Part shown: positions 8,420 to 19,789 of the stretch, piece after piece
Numbering within the stretch: position 1 is the first letter of the stretch
How the letters are laid out: each line of letters opens with the position of its first letter
Source: Salinisphaeraceae bacterium
Lineage (GTDB): Bacteria > Pseudomonadota > Gammaproteobacteria > Nevskiales > Salinisphaeraceae
NCBI GenBank assembly: GCA_002683405.1
Contig: NYTH01000046.1
Span: forward strand, 1-36,242
Direction of reading: 5' to 3'
DNA length: 36,242 bases
The notes under the pieces: generated by a model
What the model saw: only the letters and a program-made list of their open reading frames with translations
Told to the model about the DNA's origin: nothing
Databases searched by the model: none
Position numbers and translations under genes: made by a program

Positions 8420-9043
8420 GTGAGCAAGCGCAGCAGCACCCGCCGCTGGCTGGACAAGCATCGCAACGACCCGTACGTGAAGGCGGCCCGCGCCGGTCAC
8501 TGGCGTTCGCGGGCCGTATTCAAGCTCTCCGAGATCGACGAAAAAGATCAGCTGCTGCGGCCCGGCATGACCGTGGTCGATCTGGGCTGCGCGCCGGGCG
8601 GATGGAGTCAGTACTGCGCCAGCCGGCTGGGTGGGCGGGGCCGGATAATCGGTATCGACCTGCTGGCCATGGACGCGCTTGAGGGCGTCGAGTTCCTGCA
8701 GGCCGACTTTGCCGCACAGACGGGGCTGCAGGCGCTGGAGGCGCGCCTGGGCGATGTGCCCGCAGACCTTGTGCTTTCCGATATGGCCCCCAACCTAAGC
8801 GGTGTGACCGTGACCGACCAGATGCGGGTAATGCATCTGGCCGAACTCACCCTGGCCTTCTGCGAAGACTGGTTGCGTCCCGGCGGCTCGCTGCTGGTCA
8901 AGGTGTTCCAGGGCGAGGGTTTCGACGAGTTGCTGCAGACCATGCGCCGGCTGTTCGCCAGCACGGCCGTCAGGAAGCCGGATGCCTCACGGGACGGCAG
9001 TCGCGAGATGTATCTGCTGGGCAAAACGTTCCGGTCGGGCTGA
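8420..9043 (+). CDS. rlmE: 23S rRNA (uridine-2'-O-)-methyltransferase RlmE (RrmJ/FtsJ)
   Basis: RlmE methylates U2552 of 23S rRNA in the 50S subunit using S-adenosylmethionine. It is a heat-shock protein in E. coli, where it also precedes ftsH. From the GTG at 8420 the protein is 207 aa and its N-terminus (SKRSSTRRWLDKH) lines up with the E. coli protein. GGTGG five bases upstream supports this start over the GTG at 8390, which would add ten residues. Motifs are VDLGCAPGGWSQ for cofactor binding and the catalytic K-D-K-E set: Lys in SRAVFKL, Asp in SDMAPNLSG, Lys in LLVKVFQG and Glu in SREMYLLG. Confidence 0.94.
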   Translation: MSKRSSTRRWLDKHRNDPYVKAARAGHWRSRAVFKLSEIDEKDQLLRPGMTVVDLGCAPGGWSQYCASRLGGRGRIIGIDLLAMDALEGVEFLQADFAAQTGLQALEARLGDVPADLVLSDMAPNLSGVTVTDQMRVMHLAELTLAFCEDWLRPGGSLLVKVFQGEGFDELLQTMRRLFASTAVRKPDASRDGSREMYLLGKTFRSG

Positions 9044-9064
9044 CGAGGCAACTACCGAGCCGTT

Positions 9065-9094
9065 TAGACGCCGTCATAGTTTGGGCCTTATACT
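9065..9094 (+). promoter_or_regulatory. Candidate promoter upstream of ftsH
   Basis: TAGACG (9065-9070) and TATACT (9089-9094) are separated by 18 bp, with the -10 matching consensus at 5 of 6. It lies in the 135-bp gap before ftsH. I looked for a sigma-32 type CCCCAT -10 element here and did not see one. Confidence 0.35.
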
Positions 9095-9178
9095 CGCCTA
9101 TCGGTATTTAGGGTTGTTAAATCTGACCATCAGGATGCACGGCAGCGCCGCTGCCATCTGTTGTCCGGGAAGAAGACT

Positions 9179-11134
<1,956 letters not shown>

Positions 11135-11166
11135 CGCTCGACGTCTGCCGAGTCATCCTCTCCAAT

Positions 11167-11203
11167 GCGGTAGCCGGCCTGTGCCGGCGCCGCGTTTTTT
11201 TTT
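11167..11203 (+). terminator. Intrinsic terminator after ftsH
   Basis: GCGG (11167-11170) and GCCGGC (11173-11178) pair with GCCGGC (11183-11188) and CCGC (11190-11193) around a 4-nt loop, with a small internal bulge. A run of nine Ts (11195-11203) follows directly. This is the most convincing intrinsic terminator in the window. Confidence 0.8.
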
Positions 11204-11250
11204 GCCGGCCGCGCCGGTCAAGCGCCTTGCCGCCGCTGAATGCCTGAACC

Positions 11251-12108
11251 ATGTCAAGTGCTCCGGTTTTCTTGAAGGGTCCGCGCGGCCCGCTTGATCT
11301 GGATCAGGCGGTGGTCATGGGCATTCTGAACGTCACGCCCGACTCGTTTTCCGATGGCGGCGAGTTCGTCACGCCGGCCGCGGCGGTCGACCGCGGACTG
11401 GCGATGGTCGAGCAGGGCGCTCGTATTCTTGACGTGGGCGGCGAGTCCACACGGCCCGGCGCCGAGCCTGTGTCCGCAGCGCAGGAGCTTGAACGGGTGC
11501 TGCCGGTGGTCAGGGCCCTGCGGCAGCAGACCGACGCCTGGATTTCCGTCGATACCACCAAACCCGAGGTCATGCGCGCAGTGGCCCGGGCCGGTGCGGA
11601 CATGATCAACGACGTCACGGCGCTGCGCGCGCCGGGCGCGCTCGAGGCGGTTCAATCGGCCGGCATGGCGGCCTGCCTGATGCACATGCAGGGCGAGCCG
11701 CGCAACATGCAGGCCAATCCCGTATATGCCGATGTGGTGGCTGATGTGGTCGCATTCCTGGCCGGCCGCAGGCAGGCCGCGCTGGACGCCGGTATCGCCG
11801 AGGCGGCCCTGTGCCTGGATCCGGGCTTGGGCTTTGGCAAGACGCTGGCGCACAATTTGTCGCTCATGGCGAATCTGCACGCCTTTGATGCGCTGGGCGC
11901 CCCGCTGCTCGTCGGCATGTCCCGCAAGTCCCTGTTCCGGGCTCTGCTGGGGCGCGATGATCCGCTGGCCCGTGTGCCGGCAAGTCTTGCGGCCGCGGGG
12001 CTGGCGGTCTGGCAGGGGGCCCGGATCGTGCGGGTCCACGATGTGCGTGAAAGCGTGGACGCCGTATCCCTGGCCAACGCCATGCGGCGGTCTGCGTCGG
12101 GGACATGA
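11251..12108 (+). CDS. folP: Dihydropteroate synthase
   Basis: FolP condenses p-aminobenzoate with 6-hydroxymethyl-dihydropterin diphosphate in folate synthesis and is the sulfonamide target. The 285-aa TIM-barrel protein has GILNVTPDSFSDGG (about residues 24-37), the DVGGESTRPGA loop (about 61-71), INDVTAL, LDPGLGFGKTLAHN and GMSRKS, all at their usual places. Length is standard. It is the first gene after the ftsH terminator and is followed closely by glmM, the conserved gammaproteobacterial pair. The promoter should lie within the short gap behind the terminator. Confidence 0.96.
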   Translation: MSSAPVFLKGPRGPLDLDQAVVMGILNVTPDSFSDGGEFVTPAAAVDRGLAMVEQGARILDVGGESTRPGAEPVSAAQELERVLPVVRALRQQTDAWISVDTTKPEVMRAVARAGADMINDVTALRAPGALEAVQSAGMAACLMHMQGEPRNMQANPVYADVVADVVAFLAGRRQAALDAGIAEAALCLDPGLGFGKTLAHNLSLMANLHAFDALGAPLLVGMSRKSLFRALLGRDDPLARVPASLAAAGLAVWQGARIVRVHDVRESVDAVSLANAMRRSASGT

Positions 12109-12167
12109 GGCCCATCAATTCCGGGACAATCGCAACGGCGCGTCCGGGCGCAACGGCAGGAACAGAA

Positions 12168-13547
12168 ATGAGCAGACAGTATTTCGGAACAGACGGCATT
12201 CGCGGACGTGTCGGCCAGCCCCCCATGACGCCGGATTTTGCGCTGCGCCTGGGCTGGGCGGCCGGTCGCGTGCTGGCCCACGAAGGGCGCGAGCGCGCAC
12301 CCAAGCCGGGTGAGCGGGTTCGGGTCGTTATCGGCAAGGACACGCGGTTGTCCGGGTACATGTTCGAGTCCGCGCTGGAGTCTGGGCTGTCGGCCGCCGG
12401 GGTGGACGTGCTGCTGGTCGGGCCCATGCCGACCCCCGCCATTGCCTATCTCACCCGCACGTTCAGCGCCGCAGCCGGCGTGGTCATCAGCGCGTCGCAC
12501 AATCCCTATTACGACAACGGCGTGAAGTTCTTCTCGTCCAGCGGGCGCAAGTTGCCGGACGCGGTGGAGCAGGCCATCGAAGCGAAGCTGACTGACGAGC
12601 TGGTATGTGTGGGCTCGGCCGAGCTGGGACGGGCCCGCCGGCTGGACAGCGCGCCGGGCCGGTACATCGAATTCTGCAAATCAACGTACCGCGGCGGTGT
12701 CGGCGGCTTGTCGGGCATGCGGCTGGCGGTGGACTGTGCGCACGGCGCCACCTATCACGTTGCGCCGCATGTCTATCGCGAGCTGGGCGCCGAGGTCGAC
12801 AGCATGGGCGATCAGCCCGACGGGCTGAATATCAACCGTGACTGCGGCTCCACGCATATGGAGGGGCTGCGCGAAAAAGTCCGGACCGGCGGCTACGATG
12901 CCGGCATAGCGCTGGATGGTGACGGCGATCGCTGCCTGATGGTCACTGCCGACGGCAGCCTGGTGGACGGCGATCAGCTGCTGTACGTGATTGCCCGGGC
13001 GCGGCAGCGGGCAGGTGCACTGCAGGGGCCGGTGGTCGGCACCCTCATGAGCAATCTCGGCCTCGAGCTGGCGCTTGCAGACGCGGGAATCGCGTTCGAG
13101 CGTGCCCGGGTGGGCGATCGTTACGTTTTCGAGATGCTGATGAACAGCGGCGGCATGCTGGGCGGGGAAGCGTCCGGACATACGCTCTGCCTGGATCGTG
13201 CCTCGACCGGGGACGGGATTGTCAGCTCGCTTCAGGTGCTGGAAGTCATGGCGGCCACCGGCGCCTCGCTGGCGGAGCTGATTGCGGAGGTGCGCCAGTG
13301 CCCGCAAACACTCATCAATGTCCCGCTGGCCGGCCGCAGCGCCGATGACCTCATGCAGGCGCAGTCGGTCATGGATGCGGTAGCGGCCGAGGAGCAGTCG
13401 CTGGCCGCGAGCGGGCGTGTTCTGCTCAGGCCCTCGGGGACCGAGCCGCTCCTCCGCGTCATGGTGGAAAGTACCGACGCCGGCGCCTCGCGCGAGGCGG
13501 CGCAGCGCATTGCGGCGGCTATCGAGGCCGCCGTCGCCAGCCCCTGA
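12168..13547 (+). CDS. glmM: Phosphoglucosamine mutase
   Basis: GlmM converts glucosamine-6-phosphate to glucosamine-1-phosphate for UDP-GlcNAc, and so for peptidoglycan and LPS. The ATG at 12168 is chosen because MSRQYFGTDGIRG is the conserved family N-terminus and AGG lies seven bases upstream. An in-frame ATG at 12105, overlapping the folP stop, would add 21 unconserved residues. The 459-aa protein has the phosphorylated serine Ser110 in SASHNP, the metal loop DGDGDR, the sugar loop GEASGH and the phosphate loop RPSGTEPLLRVM near the C-terminus. It is slightly longer than E. coli GlmM (445 aa) owing to a small charged insert at about residues 41-50. Confidence 0.95.
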   Translation: MSRQYFGTDGIRGRVGQPPMTPDFALRLGWAAGRVLAHEGRERAPKPGERVRVVIGKDTRLSGYMFESALESGLSAAGVDVLLVGPMPTPAIAYLTRTFSAAAGVVISASHNPYYDNGVKFFSSSGRKLPDAVEQAIEAKLTDELVCVGSAELGRARRLDSAPGRYIEFCKSTYRGGVGGLSGMRLAVDCAHGATYHVAPHVYRELGAEVDSMGDQPDGLNINRDCGSTHMEGLREKVRTGGYDAGIALDGDGDRCLMVTADGSLVDGDQLLYVIARARQRAGALQGPVVGTLMSNLGLELALADAGIAFERARVGDRYVFEMLMNSGGMLGGEASGHTLCLDRASTGDGIVSSLQVLEVMAATGASLAELIAEVRQCPQTLINVPLAGRSADDLMQAQSVMDAVAAEEQSLAASGRVLLRPSGTEPLLRVMVESTDAGASREAAQRIAAAIEAAVASP

Positions 13548-13690
13548 ACGCCGGGGCAGGGCCCCCGGCTGTGCTAAGCTCGCCGCCGTTCGGGTGCGGC
13601 GCCACAGGGGGTCGCCTGACAGGCCGCGGCGTGGCCTGACGACGCGTCGTGTCGCCCGAATCCATCACGTATTCACGGGGAGACGGCCGT

Positions 13691-14443
13691 ATGGGCAGAA
13701 ACAGACTGGTTGCGGGCAACTGGAAGATGAATGGCTCCAGTGCGTTGATTCAATCCTTCTTCGACGACATGAAGAACCAGTCGCTGCCCGACCAGGTCGG
13801 TTTGCTGCTGTGTCCGCCGCTTGTCTACCTGCCCGAGATGCTCGCCGCCGCCCGCGGCACCGGCATTTCGGTGGGCGCGCAGACGGTTTGCGAAACGGCC
13901 GAGGCGGGGGCGTTCACCGGCGAAGTCAGCGCCGAAATGCTGTCGGATATAGGTGCCAGCCACGTTATCGTGGGTCATTCCGAGCGTCGCCATATTTACG
14001 GCGAGTCCAGCGATATGGTCGCAAGCAAGTTTTCCGCGGCGCAATCCGCGGGCCTGGTGCCGATTCTCTGCGTGGGTGAAACGCTGGAAGAGCGCGAAGC
14101 CGGCAACATGGAAACGGTGCTGGCAGAGCAGCTGGGCTGCGTGCTGTCGCAATGCGGCGCGTCGGCGCTTGGGCAGGCCATCGTGGCCTATGAACCGGTG
14201 TGGGCGATCGGCACCGGCAAGACGGCTTCCCCCGAGCAGGCGCAGGCGGCGCACGCATTCTTGAGAAGCCAAGTGGCCGCGCAAGATGATACAATTGCCG
14301 CAGGGCTACAGATTCTCTACGGCGGCAGCGTCAAGCCTGACAATGCGGCCGAGCTGTTCGCCTGTGAAGACGTTGACGGGGGCCTGATTGGTGGCGCCTC
14401 GTTGAAGGTGGAATCCTTTCTCGGCATTGCGCGAGCGGGCTAG
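13691..14443 (+). CDS. tpiA: Triosephosphate isomerase
   Basis: TpiA interconverts dihydroxyacetone phosphate and glyceraldehyde 3-phosphate in the cytoplasm. The ATG at 13691 is chosen over an in-frame GTG at 13649 because it has GGGGAGA upstream and places AGNWKMNG at the N-terminus as in other TpiA proteins. The 250-aa protein has catalytic Lys12, His96 in VGHSERR and Glu168 in VAYEPVWAIGTGK, plus the phosphate-binding YGGSVKP and GGASL loops. The glmM-tpiA-secG order is the usual one. It is followed after 33 bp by secG. Confidence 0.97.
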   Translation: MGRNRLVAGNWKMNGSSALIQSFFDDMKNQSLPDQVGLLLCPPLVYLPEMLAAARGTGISVGAQTVCETAEAGAFTGEVSAEMLSDIGASHVIVGHSERRHIYGESSDMVASKFSAAQSAGLVPILCVGETLEEREAGNMETVLAEQLGCVLSQCGASALGQAIVAYEPVWAIGTGKTASPEQAQAAHAFLRSQVAAQDDTIAAGLQILYGGSVKPDNAAELFACEDVDGGLIGGASLKVESFLGIARAG

Positions 14444-14476
14444 CGCCCTCGCGCCGTCAAATACTCAGTAGCGCTC

Positions 14477-14839
14477 ATGCTTTACACCATTCTCGTTGTC
14501 GCTCAAGTCGTTGTCGCGATCAGCCTTGTGGGGCTGATTCTCGTGCAGCACGGCAAGGGCGCCGATGCCGGCGCCGCATTCGGCAGCGGTGCATCCGGCA
14601 CGGTATTCGGATCACGGGGCTCGGCCAACTTCCTCAGCCGCTCGACCGGCGCTCTGGCCACGTTGTTCTTCGCGCTGAGCCTGACGCTGGCTTATCTGGT
14701 CAGTGGCGGTGGCCAGACGCAGCCACAAAGCGTGACCGAGCAGCTCAAGGTGCCGGGGTCGGAACTGTTCGAGGAACAGCCGGCGAATCCGCCAGAAGAA
14801 GCGGCGCCGCCCGCGCCGGCCGACACGCTGCCGGAATAG
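14477..14839 (+). CDS. secG: Protein translocase subunit SecG
   Basis: SecG is the small accessory subunit of the SecYEG translocon in the inner membrane. The 120-aa protein has two hydrophobic helices (about residues 1-22 and 53-75) flanking the conserved VLLQ-like region. That region reads LVGLILVQHGKGADAGAAFG here, followed by GSGASGTVFGSRGSANFL. The tail is Pro/Glu-rich, as is common. Only 33 bp separate it from tpiA, suggesting co-transcription. The leucine tRNA that follows secG in E. coli is absent; the nqr operon comes instead. Confidence 0.95.
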   Translation: MLYTILVVAQVVVAISLVGLILVQHGKGADAGAAFGSGASGTVFGSRGSANFLSRSTGALATLFFALSLTLAYLVSGGGQTQPQSVTEQLKVPGSELFEEQPANPPEEAAPPAPADTLPE

Positions 14840-14901
14840 CAGCGGCGGGCGGCCCAAGAGGGCGCATGACAGGATATCGCCAGCGAACAACCAGGAATCA
14901 C

Positions 14902-14923
14902 GGTGGGCTTTTGACAGCCCGCC
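14902..14923 (+). terminator. Hairpin between secG and nqrA
   Basis: GGTGGGCT (14902-14909) pairs with AGCCCGCC (14916-14923), an 8-bp stem with one G-U pair and a 6-nt loop. No T-run follows, and nqrA starts only 18 bases later. It may end the secG transcript or sit in the nqr leader. Confidence 0.35.
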
Positions 14924-14941
14924 AGTAATCGGGAAAGTGCT

Positions 14942-16300
14942 TTGAAATCGACGCGGTTTACCATCAAGAAAGGGCTTGATTTACCGATCGACGGAGCGCC
15001 TGAGTCGATCATCGAAGACGCCAGGCCCGTCACCTCCGTTGCCGTCATCGGTCGGGACTTCGTGGGCATGAAGCCCACCATGATGGTGAACGAGGGTGAC
15101 CGCGTGAAGCTCGGTCAGCCGCTATTCGAGGACAAGAAAACCCCGGGCGTGTTCTACACCGCGCCGGGCGCCGGTGAAATCGTCAGCATCAACCGCGGCG
15201 CCAAGCGCGTGCTGCAATCCGTTGTCATTCGCCTGGATTCCGACGAAGAGGAAATCGAGTTCGAGGGCCACGACGACGGCGCGCTCGACAGCATCGGCCG
15301 CGATGCCATCCAGCGGCAGCTCATCGACTCGGGCCTTTGGGTCGCGATTCGCACCCGGCCTTTCAGCAAGGTGCCTTCGCCGGGCGCCGTGCCGCGCTCG
15401 ATCTTCGTCAACTGCATGGATTCCAATCCGCTGGCGGCGGACCCGCAGGTCATCATCCGCGAGCGGGCGGACGACTTTCAGAAAGGCCTGCGCATTCTCG
15501 CCCAGCTGACCGATGGCAAACTGTTCATCACGCACGCGACAGGCGCGCAGATCCCCGCCGTGCAGAGCAGCCGGCTCGAAACCGCCGAGTTCGAGGGGCC
15601 GCATCCCGCAGGCCTGGTGGGCACCCATATCCACCATCTCGATCCGGTGTCGCTGGATGGCTGCGTCTGGCACGTCGGCTATCAGGACGTGATTGCCATG
15701 GGCACGCTGTTCAGCACCGGCCGCCTGGATGTGCGCCGGGTCATCGCGCTGGGCGGCCCCAGCGTCGAGCGGCCGCGGCTGCTGCGCACCCGGCTGGGCG
15801 CCAACACTGAAGAGCTGCTGACCGACGAGCTCAAGAGCGTGGAGTCCCGCGCGATTTCCGGCTCCGTGCTGTCGGGCCGCCGTGCGGCGGGCTGGGGCAC
15901 CTATCTGTCGCGCTACGATGTCCAGCTGACGGTGCTGCCCGAGGGGCGCGAGCGCGAATTCATGGGCTGGATCATGCCCGGGCGCAAGAAGTTCTCCAAG
16001 ATCAACGTTTTTCTTTCCAGCCTGCTCAAGCCGTCCAGCTATCAGTTCACCACGTCCCAGAACGGCAGTCCTCGCGCCATGGTGCCCATCGGCAACTACG
16101 AGGAAATCATGCCGCTGGACATTCTTCCCACGCAGCTGCTGCGGTCGCTGCTGGTGCGCGACACCGATATGGCCCAGGTGCTGGGCTGTCTGGAGCTGGA
16201 CGAAGAAGACCTCGCGCTGTGCTCCTTTGTCTGCGTGGGCAAATACGACTACGGCCCGCATCTGCGCGGTAGTCTGGATATGATCGAGAAAGAGGGTTAA
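14942..16300 (+). CDS. nqrA: Na+-translocating NADH:quinone reductase subunit A
   Basis: NqrA is the cytoplasmic-side, cofactor-free subunit of the six-subunit sodium pump that oxidises NADH with ubiquinone and exports Na+. The 452-aa protein opens with [15 protein letters not shown] and contains FEDKKTPGV (about 60-68), the [13 protein letters not shown] stretch and NCMDSNPLA, all family hallmarks. It starts at a TTG with GGGAAAG just upstream. No other start would keep the conserved N-terminus. The sequence is in frame to the end and of normal length. It is the first gene of a compact operon, with only three bases to nqrB. Confidence 0.96.
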   Translation: MKSTRFTIKKGLDLPIDGAPESIIEDARPVTSVAVIGRDFVGMKPTMMVNEGDRVKLGQPLFEDKKTPGVFYTAPGAGEIVSINRGAKRVLQSVVIRLDSDEEEIEFEGHDDGALDSIGRDAIQRQLIDSGLWVAIRTRPFSKVPSPGAVPRSIFVNCMDSNPLAADPQVIIRERADDFQKGLRILAQLTDGKLFITHATGAQIPAVQSSRLETAEFEGPHPAGLVGTHIHHLDPVSLDGCVWHVGYQDVIAMGTLFSTGRLDVRRVIALGGPSVERPRLLRTRLGANTEELLTDELKSVESRAISGSVLSGRRAAGWGTYLSRYDVQLTVLPEGREREFMGWIMPGRKKFSKINVFLSSLLKPSSYQFTTSQNGSPRAMVPIGNYEEIMPLDILPTQLLRSLLVRDTDMAQVLGCLELDEEDLALCSFVCVGKYDYGPHLRGSLDMIEKEG

Positions 16301-16303
16301 GCC

Positions 16304-17572
16304 GTGAGTGGTCTGAGAAAAGCGCTTGATCGTGCCCATCCGCTGTTCGCCAAGGGCGGCAAGCTGGAAAAGTACTACGCCCTGTACGAGATGGTGGACA
16401 CGTTCTTCTACACCCCGCCGGACGTAGCGCGCACCGCGCCGCACGTGCGCGACGGGATCGACCTCAAGCGGGTCATGATCTACGTCTGGCTGGCCACCTT
16501 CCCCTGCATGTTCATGGCCTGCTGGAACACCGGCTATCAGGCCAACATGGCCATGGCCGGCATGGGGCTGGACGAAGTGGCGAACTGGCGTGAAATTCCG
16601 CTGCATCTGCTGGGCGTCGGATTCAGTCCGGACAGTTTCTGGGACAACTTCATCCACGGGCTGTGGTATTTCCTGCCCGTCTATATCGTGACCTTCGTGG
16701 TGGGCGGCGTCTGGGAAGTGCTATTTGCCGCCGTGCGCAACCACGAGATCAACGAGGGTTTCTTCGTTACCTCGATTCTGTTTGCGCTGACGCTGCCGCC
16801 GTCCATCCCCCTGTGGCAGGTCGCCATGGGCATCAGCTTTGGCGTGGTGGTCGGCAAGGAAGTGTTCGGCGGCACCGGCAAGAATTTCCTCAACCCGGCG
16901 CTCACCGGCCGCGCGTTTCTGTTCTTTGCGTTCCCGGCGCAGCTCTCGGGTGATTCGGTGTGGACCGCCGTGGACGGCTATTCCGGCGCCACGGCGCTGG
17001 GCGCCGGCGCCGCCGAGGGCTTCCAGGGCATTCTGGCGCAGATGACCTGGTGGGACGCCTTCTTCGGCAACATTCAGGGCTCGCTCGGCTCGACCTCCAC
17101 GCTGGCCATTCTGCTGGGCGCTGCGTTCCTGCTGTATACGCGGGTGGCCTCCTGGCGAATCATGCTGGGCTGCGTGGTGGGGCTGGTGGCGACCACCATG
17201 TTCCTGAACCTGTTCGAAAGCGACACCAACATGATGTTCTCGGTGCCCTGGTACTGGCACCTGGTGATCGGCGGCTTTGCCTTTGGCACCGTGTACATGG
17301 CCACCGATCCGGTGAGCGCCTCGATGACCAACATGGGCCGCTTCATCTACGGCGTGCTCATTGGCCTGATGACCGCCCTGATCCGGGTGGTCAACCCGGC
17401 GTTTCCGGAAGGCATCATGCTCGCGATCCTGTTCGCGAACATCTTCGCGCCGCTGATCGACTATTTCGTCATGCAATCCAACATCAAGCGCCGCATGGCG
17501 CGCACGCAGAAGGCACAGGCCTCGGCGCCCGAGTCGGCGTCGCCGCCCGTGGCCCAGCCTGCGGTGGAGTAA
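16304..17572 (+). CDS. nqrB: Na+-translocating NADH:quinone reductase subunit B
   Basis: NqrB is the large membrane subunit that carries a covalent FMN and riboflavin and forms part of the sodium path and quinone site. The 422-aa protein has about ten hydrophobic helices. The flavinylation motif SGAT is at residues 227-230, so Thr230 should carry the phosphoester-linked FMN added by ApbE, whose gene is in the same cluster. [17 protein letters not shown] (about 189-205) is the conserved segment upstream. It starts at a GTG with GAGGG upstream. The final 30 residues (Ala/Pro/Ser-rich) are variable in the family. Confidence 0.96.
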   Translation: MSGLRKALDRAHPLFAKGGKLEKYYALYEMVDTFFYTPPDVARTAPHVRDGIDLKRVMIYVWLATFPCMFMACWNTGYQANMAMAGMGLDEVANWREIPLHLLGVGFSPDSFWDNFIHGLWYFLPVYIVTFVVGGVWEVLFAAVRNHEINEGFFVTSILFALTLPPSIPLWQVAMGISFGVVVGKEVFGGTGKNFLNPALTGRAFLFFAFPAQLSGDSVWTAVDGYSGATALGAGAAEGFQGILAQMTWWDAFFGNIQGSLGSTSTLAILLGAAFLLYTRVASWRIMLGCVVGLVATTMFLNLFESDTNMMFSVPWYWHLVIGGFAFGTVYMATDPVSASMTNMGRFIYGVLIGLMTALIRVVNPAFPEGIMLAILFANIFAPLIDYFVMQSNIKRRMARTQKAQASAPESASPPVAQPAVE

Positions 17573-17575
17573 CCC

Positions 17576-18382
17576 ATGCCCGGAATTCTCAACATGTCCC
17601 GTGACGGCATCGGCTACATCGTCGTCATGGCGGTGGGCGTCTGTCTGGTCTGCTCGGTGTTCGTATCGGGCGCGGCCGTCTACCTCAAGCCGCTGCAGAA
17701 CGTGAACAAGGCCGCCGATCGCCAGAGCAATATTCTGGAAGTGGCCGGCCTGATGGAGCCCGGTATCGATGTGCGTCAGCGTTTTGACGAACGCATTGAC
17801 ACGAAAATTGTCGAAATCGAAACCGGCGAATACGTTGAATCGATCGACCCGGAGGATTTCGAGCAGCAGGAAGCTGCGCGGGATCCGGAAATGAGCGTGA
17901 AAGTGCCGCGCGAAGAGGATATCGCCGGCATCAAGCAGCGCTCCAGGTACGCCGAGGTTTACCTGGTGAAGGGCAACGGCGACGAGATCGAGAGCATTAT
18001 CCTGCCGGTACACGGCTATGGCCTGTGGTCGACGATGTACGGCTTCATCGCGCTCGAGCCCGATGCCAACACCGTCCAGGGCCTGAAGTTCTATCAGCAG
18101 GGCGAGACGCCGGGTCTGGGCGCCGAGGTTGAAAACCCCAAGTGGCGCGATCTGTGGCCCGGCAAGCTGGTTTACGGGCCGGAAGGCGAGCCGCAGATCC
18201 GGGTCATCAAGGGCAGCGTCAGCGAAGGCACGCCCAATTCCGAATACAAGGTGGACGGGCTGTCCGGCGCGACCATTACCAGCCGGGGCGTGAGCAACAT
18301 GCTCGAGTACTGGATGGGCGAGCGCGGCTTCCAGCCGTTCCTGAAGCGTATCCGCCAGGGCTCGCTGACCGCAGCGAAATAA
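17576..18382 (+). CDS. nqrC: Na+-translocating NADH:quinone reductase subunit C
   Basis: NqrC carries a second covalent FMN on its periplasmic domain and passes electrons between NqrD/E and NqrB. The 268-aa protein has one N-terminal transmembrane helix (about residues 12-36) and an FMN-binding domain ending in the SGATITS motif at 230-236, making Thr233 the likely FMN attachment site. [11 protein letters not shown] (about 147-157) and GETPGLGAE (176-184) are also conserved. It starts three bases after nqrB ends. A 43-bp gap follows before nqrD, with no terminator seen. Confidence 0.96.
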   Translation: MPGILNMSRDGIGYIVVMAVGVCLVCSVFVSGAAVYLKPLQNVNKAADRQSNILEVAGLMEPGIDVRQRFDERIDTKIVEIETGEYVESIDPEDFEQQEAARDPEMSVKVPREEDIAGIKQRSRYAEVYLVKGNGDEIESIILPVHGYGLWSTMYGFIALEPDANTVQGLKFYQQGETPGLGAEVENPKWRDLWPGKLVYGPEGEPQIRVIKGSVSEGTPNSEYKVDGLSGATITSRGVSNMLEYWMGERGFQPFLKRIRQGSLTAAK

Positions 18383-18425
18383 CCCGCGTACCCAGCCAGC
18401 CAGTCAAGCAAGCAAGGTTCTAATC

Positions 18426-19088
18426 ATGGCAAGTCAAGCCTGGAAAGTTACAACCGACCCGTTGTTCAACAACAACCCCATCGCGCTGCAGATCCTGGGC
18501 ATCTGCTCGGCGCTGGCGGTGACGAGTCAACTCGCTACATCGCTGCTGATGTGTGCTGCGCTGACGGCCGTGGTGGCGTTCTCGAATCTGTTCATCAGCA
18601 TGATTCGGAACTACATCCCGTCGTCGATCCGAATCATCGTGCAGATGACGATCATCGCCTCGCTCGTGATCGTCGTCGACCAGATTCTCAAGGCCTTTGC
18701 CTACGACCTGGCCAAGCAGCTTTCGGTCTTCGTGGGGCTGATCATCACCAACTGCATCGTGATGGGGCGCGCCGAAGCCTTCGCCATGAAGGAGCCGCCG
18801 GGTCTGTCGTTCCTGGACGGTATCGGCAACGGCCTGGGCTACAGTCTGATTCTCGTCGTGGTGGGCACCATCCGCGAGCTGTTCGGCTCCGGGTCGCTGC
18901 TGGGCTACCAGATCATGCCGCTGGTCAAGGACGGCGGCTGGTATGTTGCCAACGGCATGATGCTGCTACCGCCTTCCGCGTTCTTCATCATCGGCTTCTT
19001 CATCTGGGCCTTGCGCGCCTGGAAGACCGAACAGGTCGAGAAGGCGGACTACCAGATTCATCAGGTTCACAGAACCGAAGTCATTTAA
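18426..19088 (+). CDS. nqrD: Na+-translocating NADH:quinone reductase subunit D
   Basis: NqrD pairs with NqrE in the membrane to hold the intramembrane iron centre. The 220-aa protein has about six hydrophobic helices, with the conserved cysteines in LGICSALAV (about residues 24-32) and [13 protein letters not shown] (about 108-120), which are the expected ligands of the iron centre. The N-terminus with [12 protein letters not shown] is typical. It is followed by nqrE after 22 bp. Confidence 0.95.
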   Translation: MASQAWKVTTDPLFNNNPIALQILGICSALAVTSQLATSLLMCAALTAVVAFSNLFISMIRNYIPSSIRIIVQMTIIASLVIVVDQILKAFAYDLAKQLSVFVGLIITNCIVMGRAEAFAMKEPPGLSFLDGIGNGLGYSLILVVVGTIRELFGSGSLLGYQIMPLVKDGGWYVANGMMLLPPSAFFIIGFFIWALRAWKTEQVEKADYQIHQVHRTEVI

Positions 19089-19110
19089 CCGGACCAACGG
19101 GAACGCAATC

Positions 19111-19719
19111 ATGGAACAACTGCTGAGCCTCCTGGTTAAATCGATTTTTGTCGAAAACCTCGCGCTGGCCTTCTTTCTGGGCATGTGCACTTTCCTGGCG
19201 CTGTCCAAGAAAATTTCGACCGCCTTCGGGCTGGGTATTGCCGTCATCGTCGTGCAGGGGCTGACCGTGCCGGTCAACAACCTCATTTATCAGCACCTGC
19301 TCAAGGAAGGCGCGCTGGCCTGGGCCGGTTTGCCGGACGTCGACCTGAGCTTTCTCGGCCTGATCAGCTACATCGGCGTCATCGCGGCCATGGTGCAGAT
19401 TCTGGAAATGTTTCTGGATCGCTTTGTGCCGGCGCTGTATAACGCCCTGGGCATCTTTCTGCCGCTGATTACAGTGAACTGCGCCATCCTGGGCGGCTCG
19501 CTGTTCATGGTCGAGCGCGACTACGGGTTTGCCGAGAGCGTGACCTACGGTGTGGGCAGCGGTATCGGCTGGGCGCTGGCCATTACAGCGCTGGCCGGCG
19601 TGCGTGAAAAGCTCAAGTATTCCGACGTGCCGGACGGACTGCAGGGCCTGGGCATCACTTTCATCACGGTGGGGCTCATGTCGCTCGGTTTCATGGCCTT
19701 TTCTGGCATTCAGTTATAG
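19111..19719 (+). CDS. nqrE: Na+-translocating NADH:quinone reductase subunit E
   Basis: NqrE is the structural partner of NqrD, inserted in opposite orientation, and supplies the other two iron ligands. The 202-aa protein has six hydrophobic helices, with cysteines in [14 protein letters not shown] (about residues 22-35) and [11 protein letters not shown] (about 126-136). The ELLS-like start, [12 protein letters not shown] and [16 protein letters not shown] at the end are all family-typical. A 70-bp gap with no evident signal separates it from nqrF. Confidence 0.95.
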   Translation: MEQLLSLLVKSIFVENLALAFFLGMCTFLALSKKISTAFGLGIAVIVVQGLTVPVNNLIYQHLLKEGALAWAGLPDVDLSFLGLISYIGVIAAMVQILEMFLDRFVPALYNALGIFLPLITVNCAILGGSLFMVERDYGFAESVTYGVGSGIGWALAITALAGVREKLKYSDVPDGLQGLGITFITVGLMSLGFMAFSGIQL

Positions 19720-19789
19720 GAGGACGAGGACGACGGATGGCGAGGCCGCAGGGCGGTGACGCAATCGGAACATCTTCGACTAGATTCTC

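Noticed and set aside
14911-14916. Perfect TTGACA hexamer upstream of nqrA
   Set aside because: No acceptable -10 element at 16-18 bp spacing before the start codon, and it lies in the loop and arm of a hairpin.
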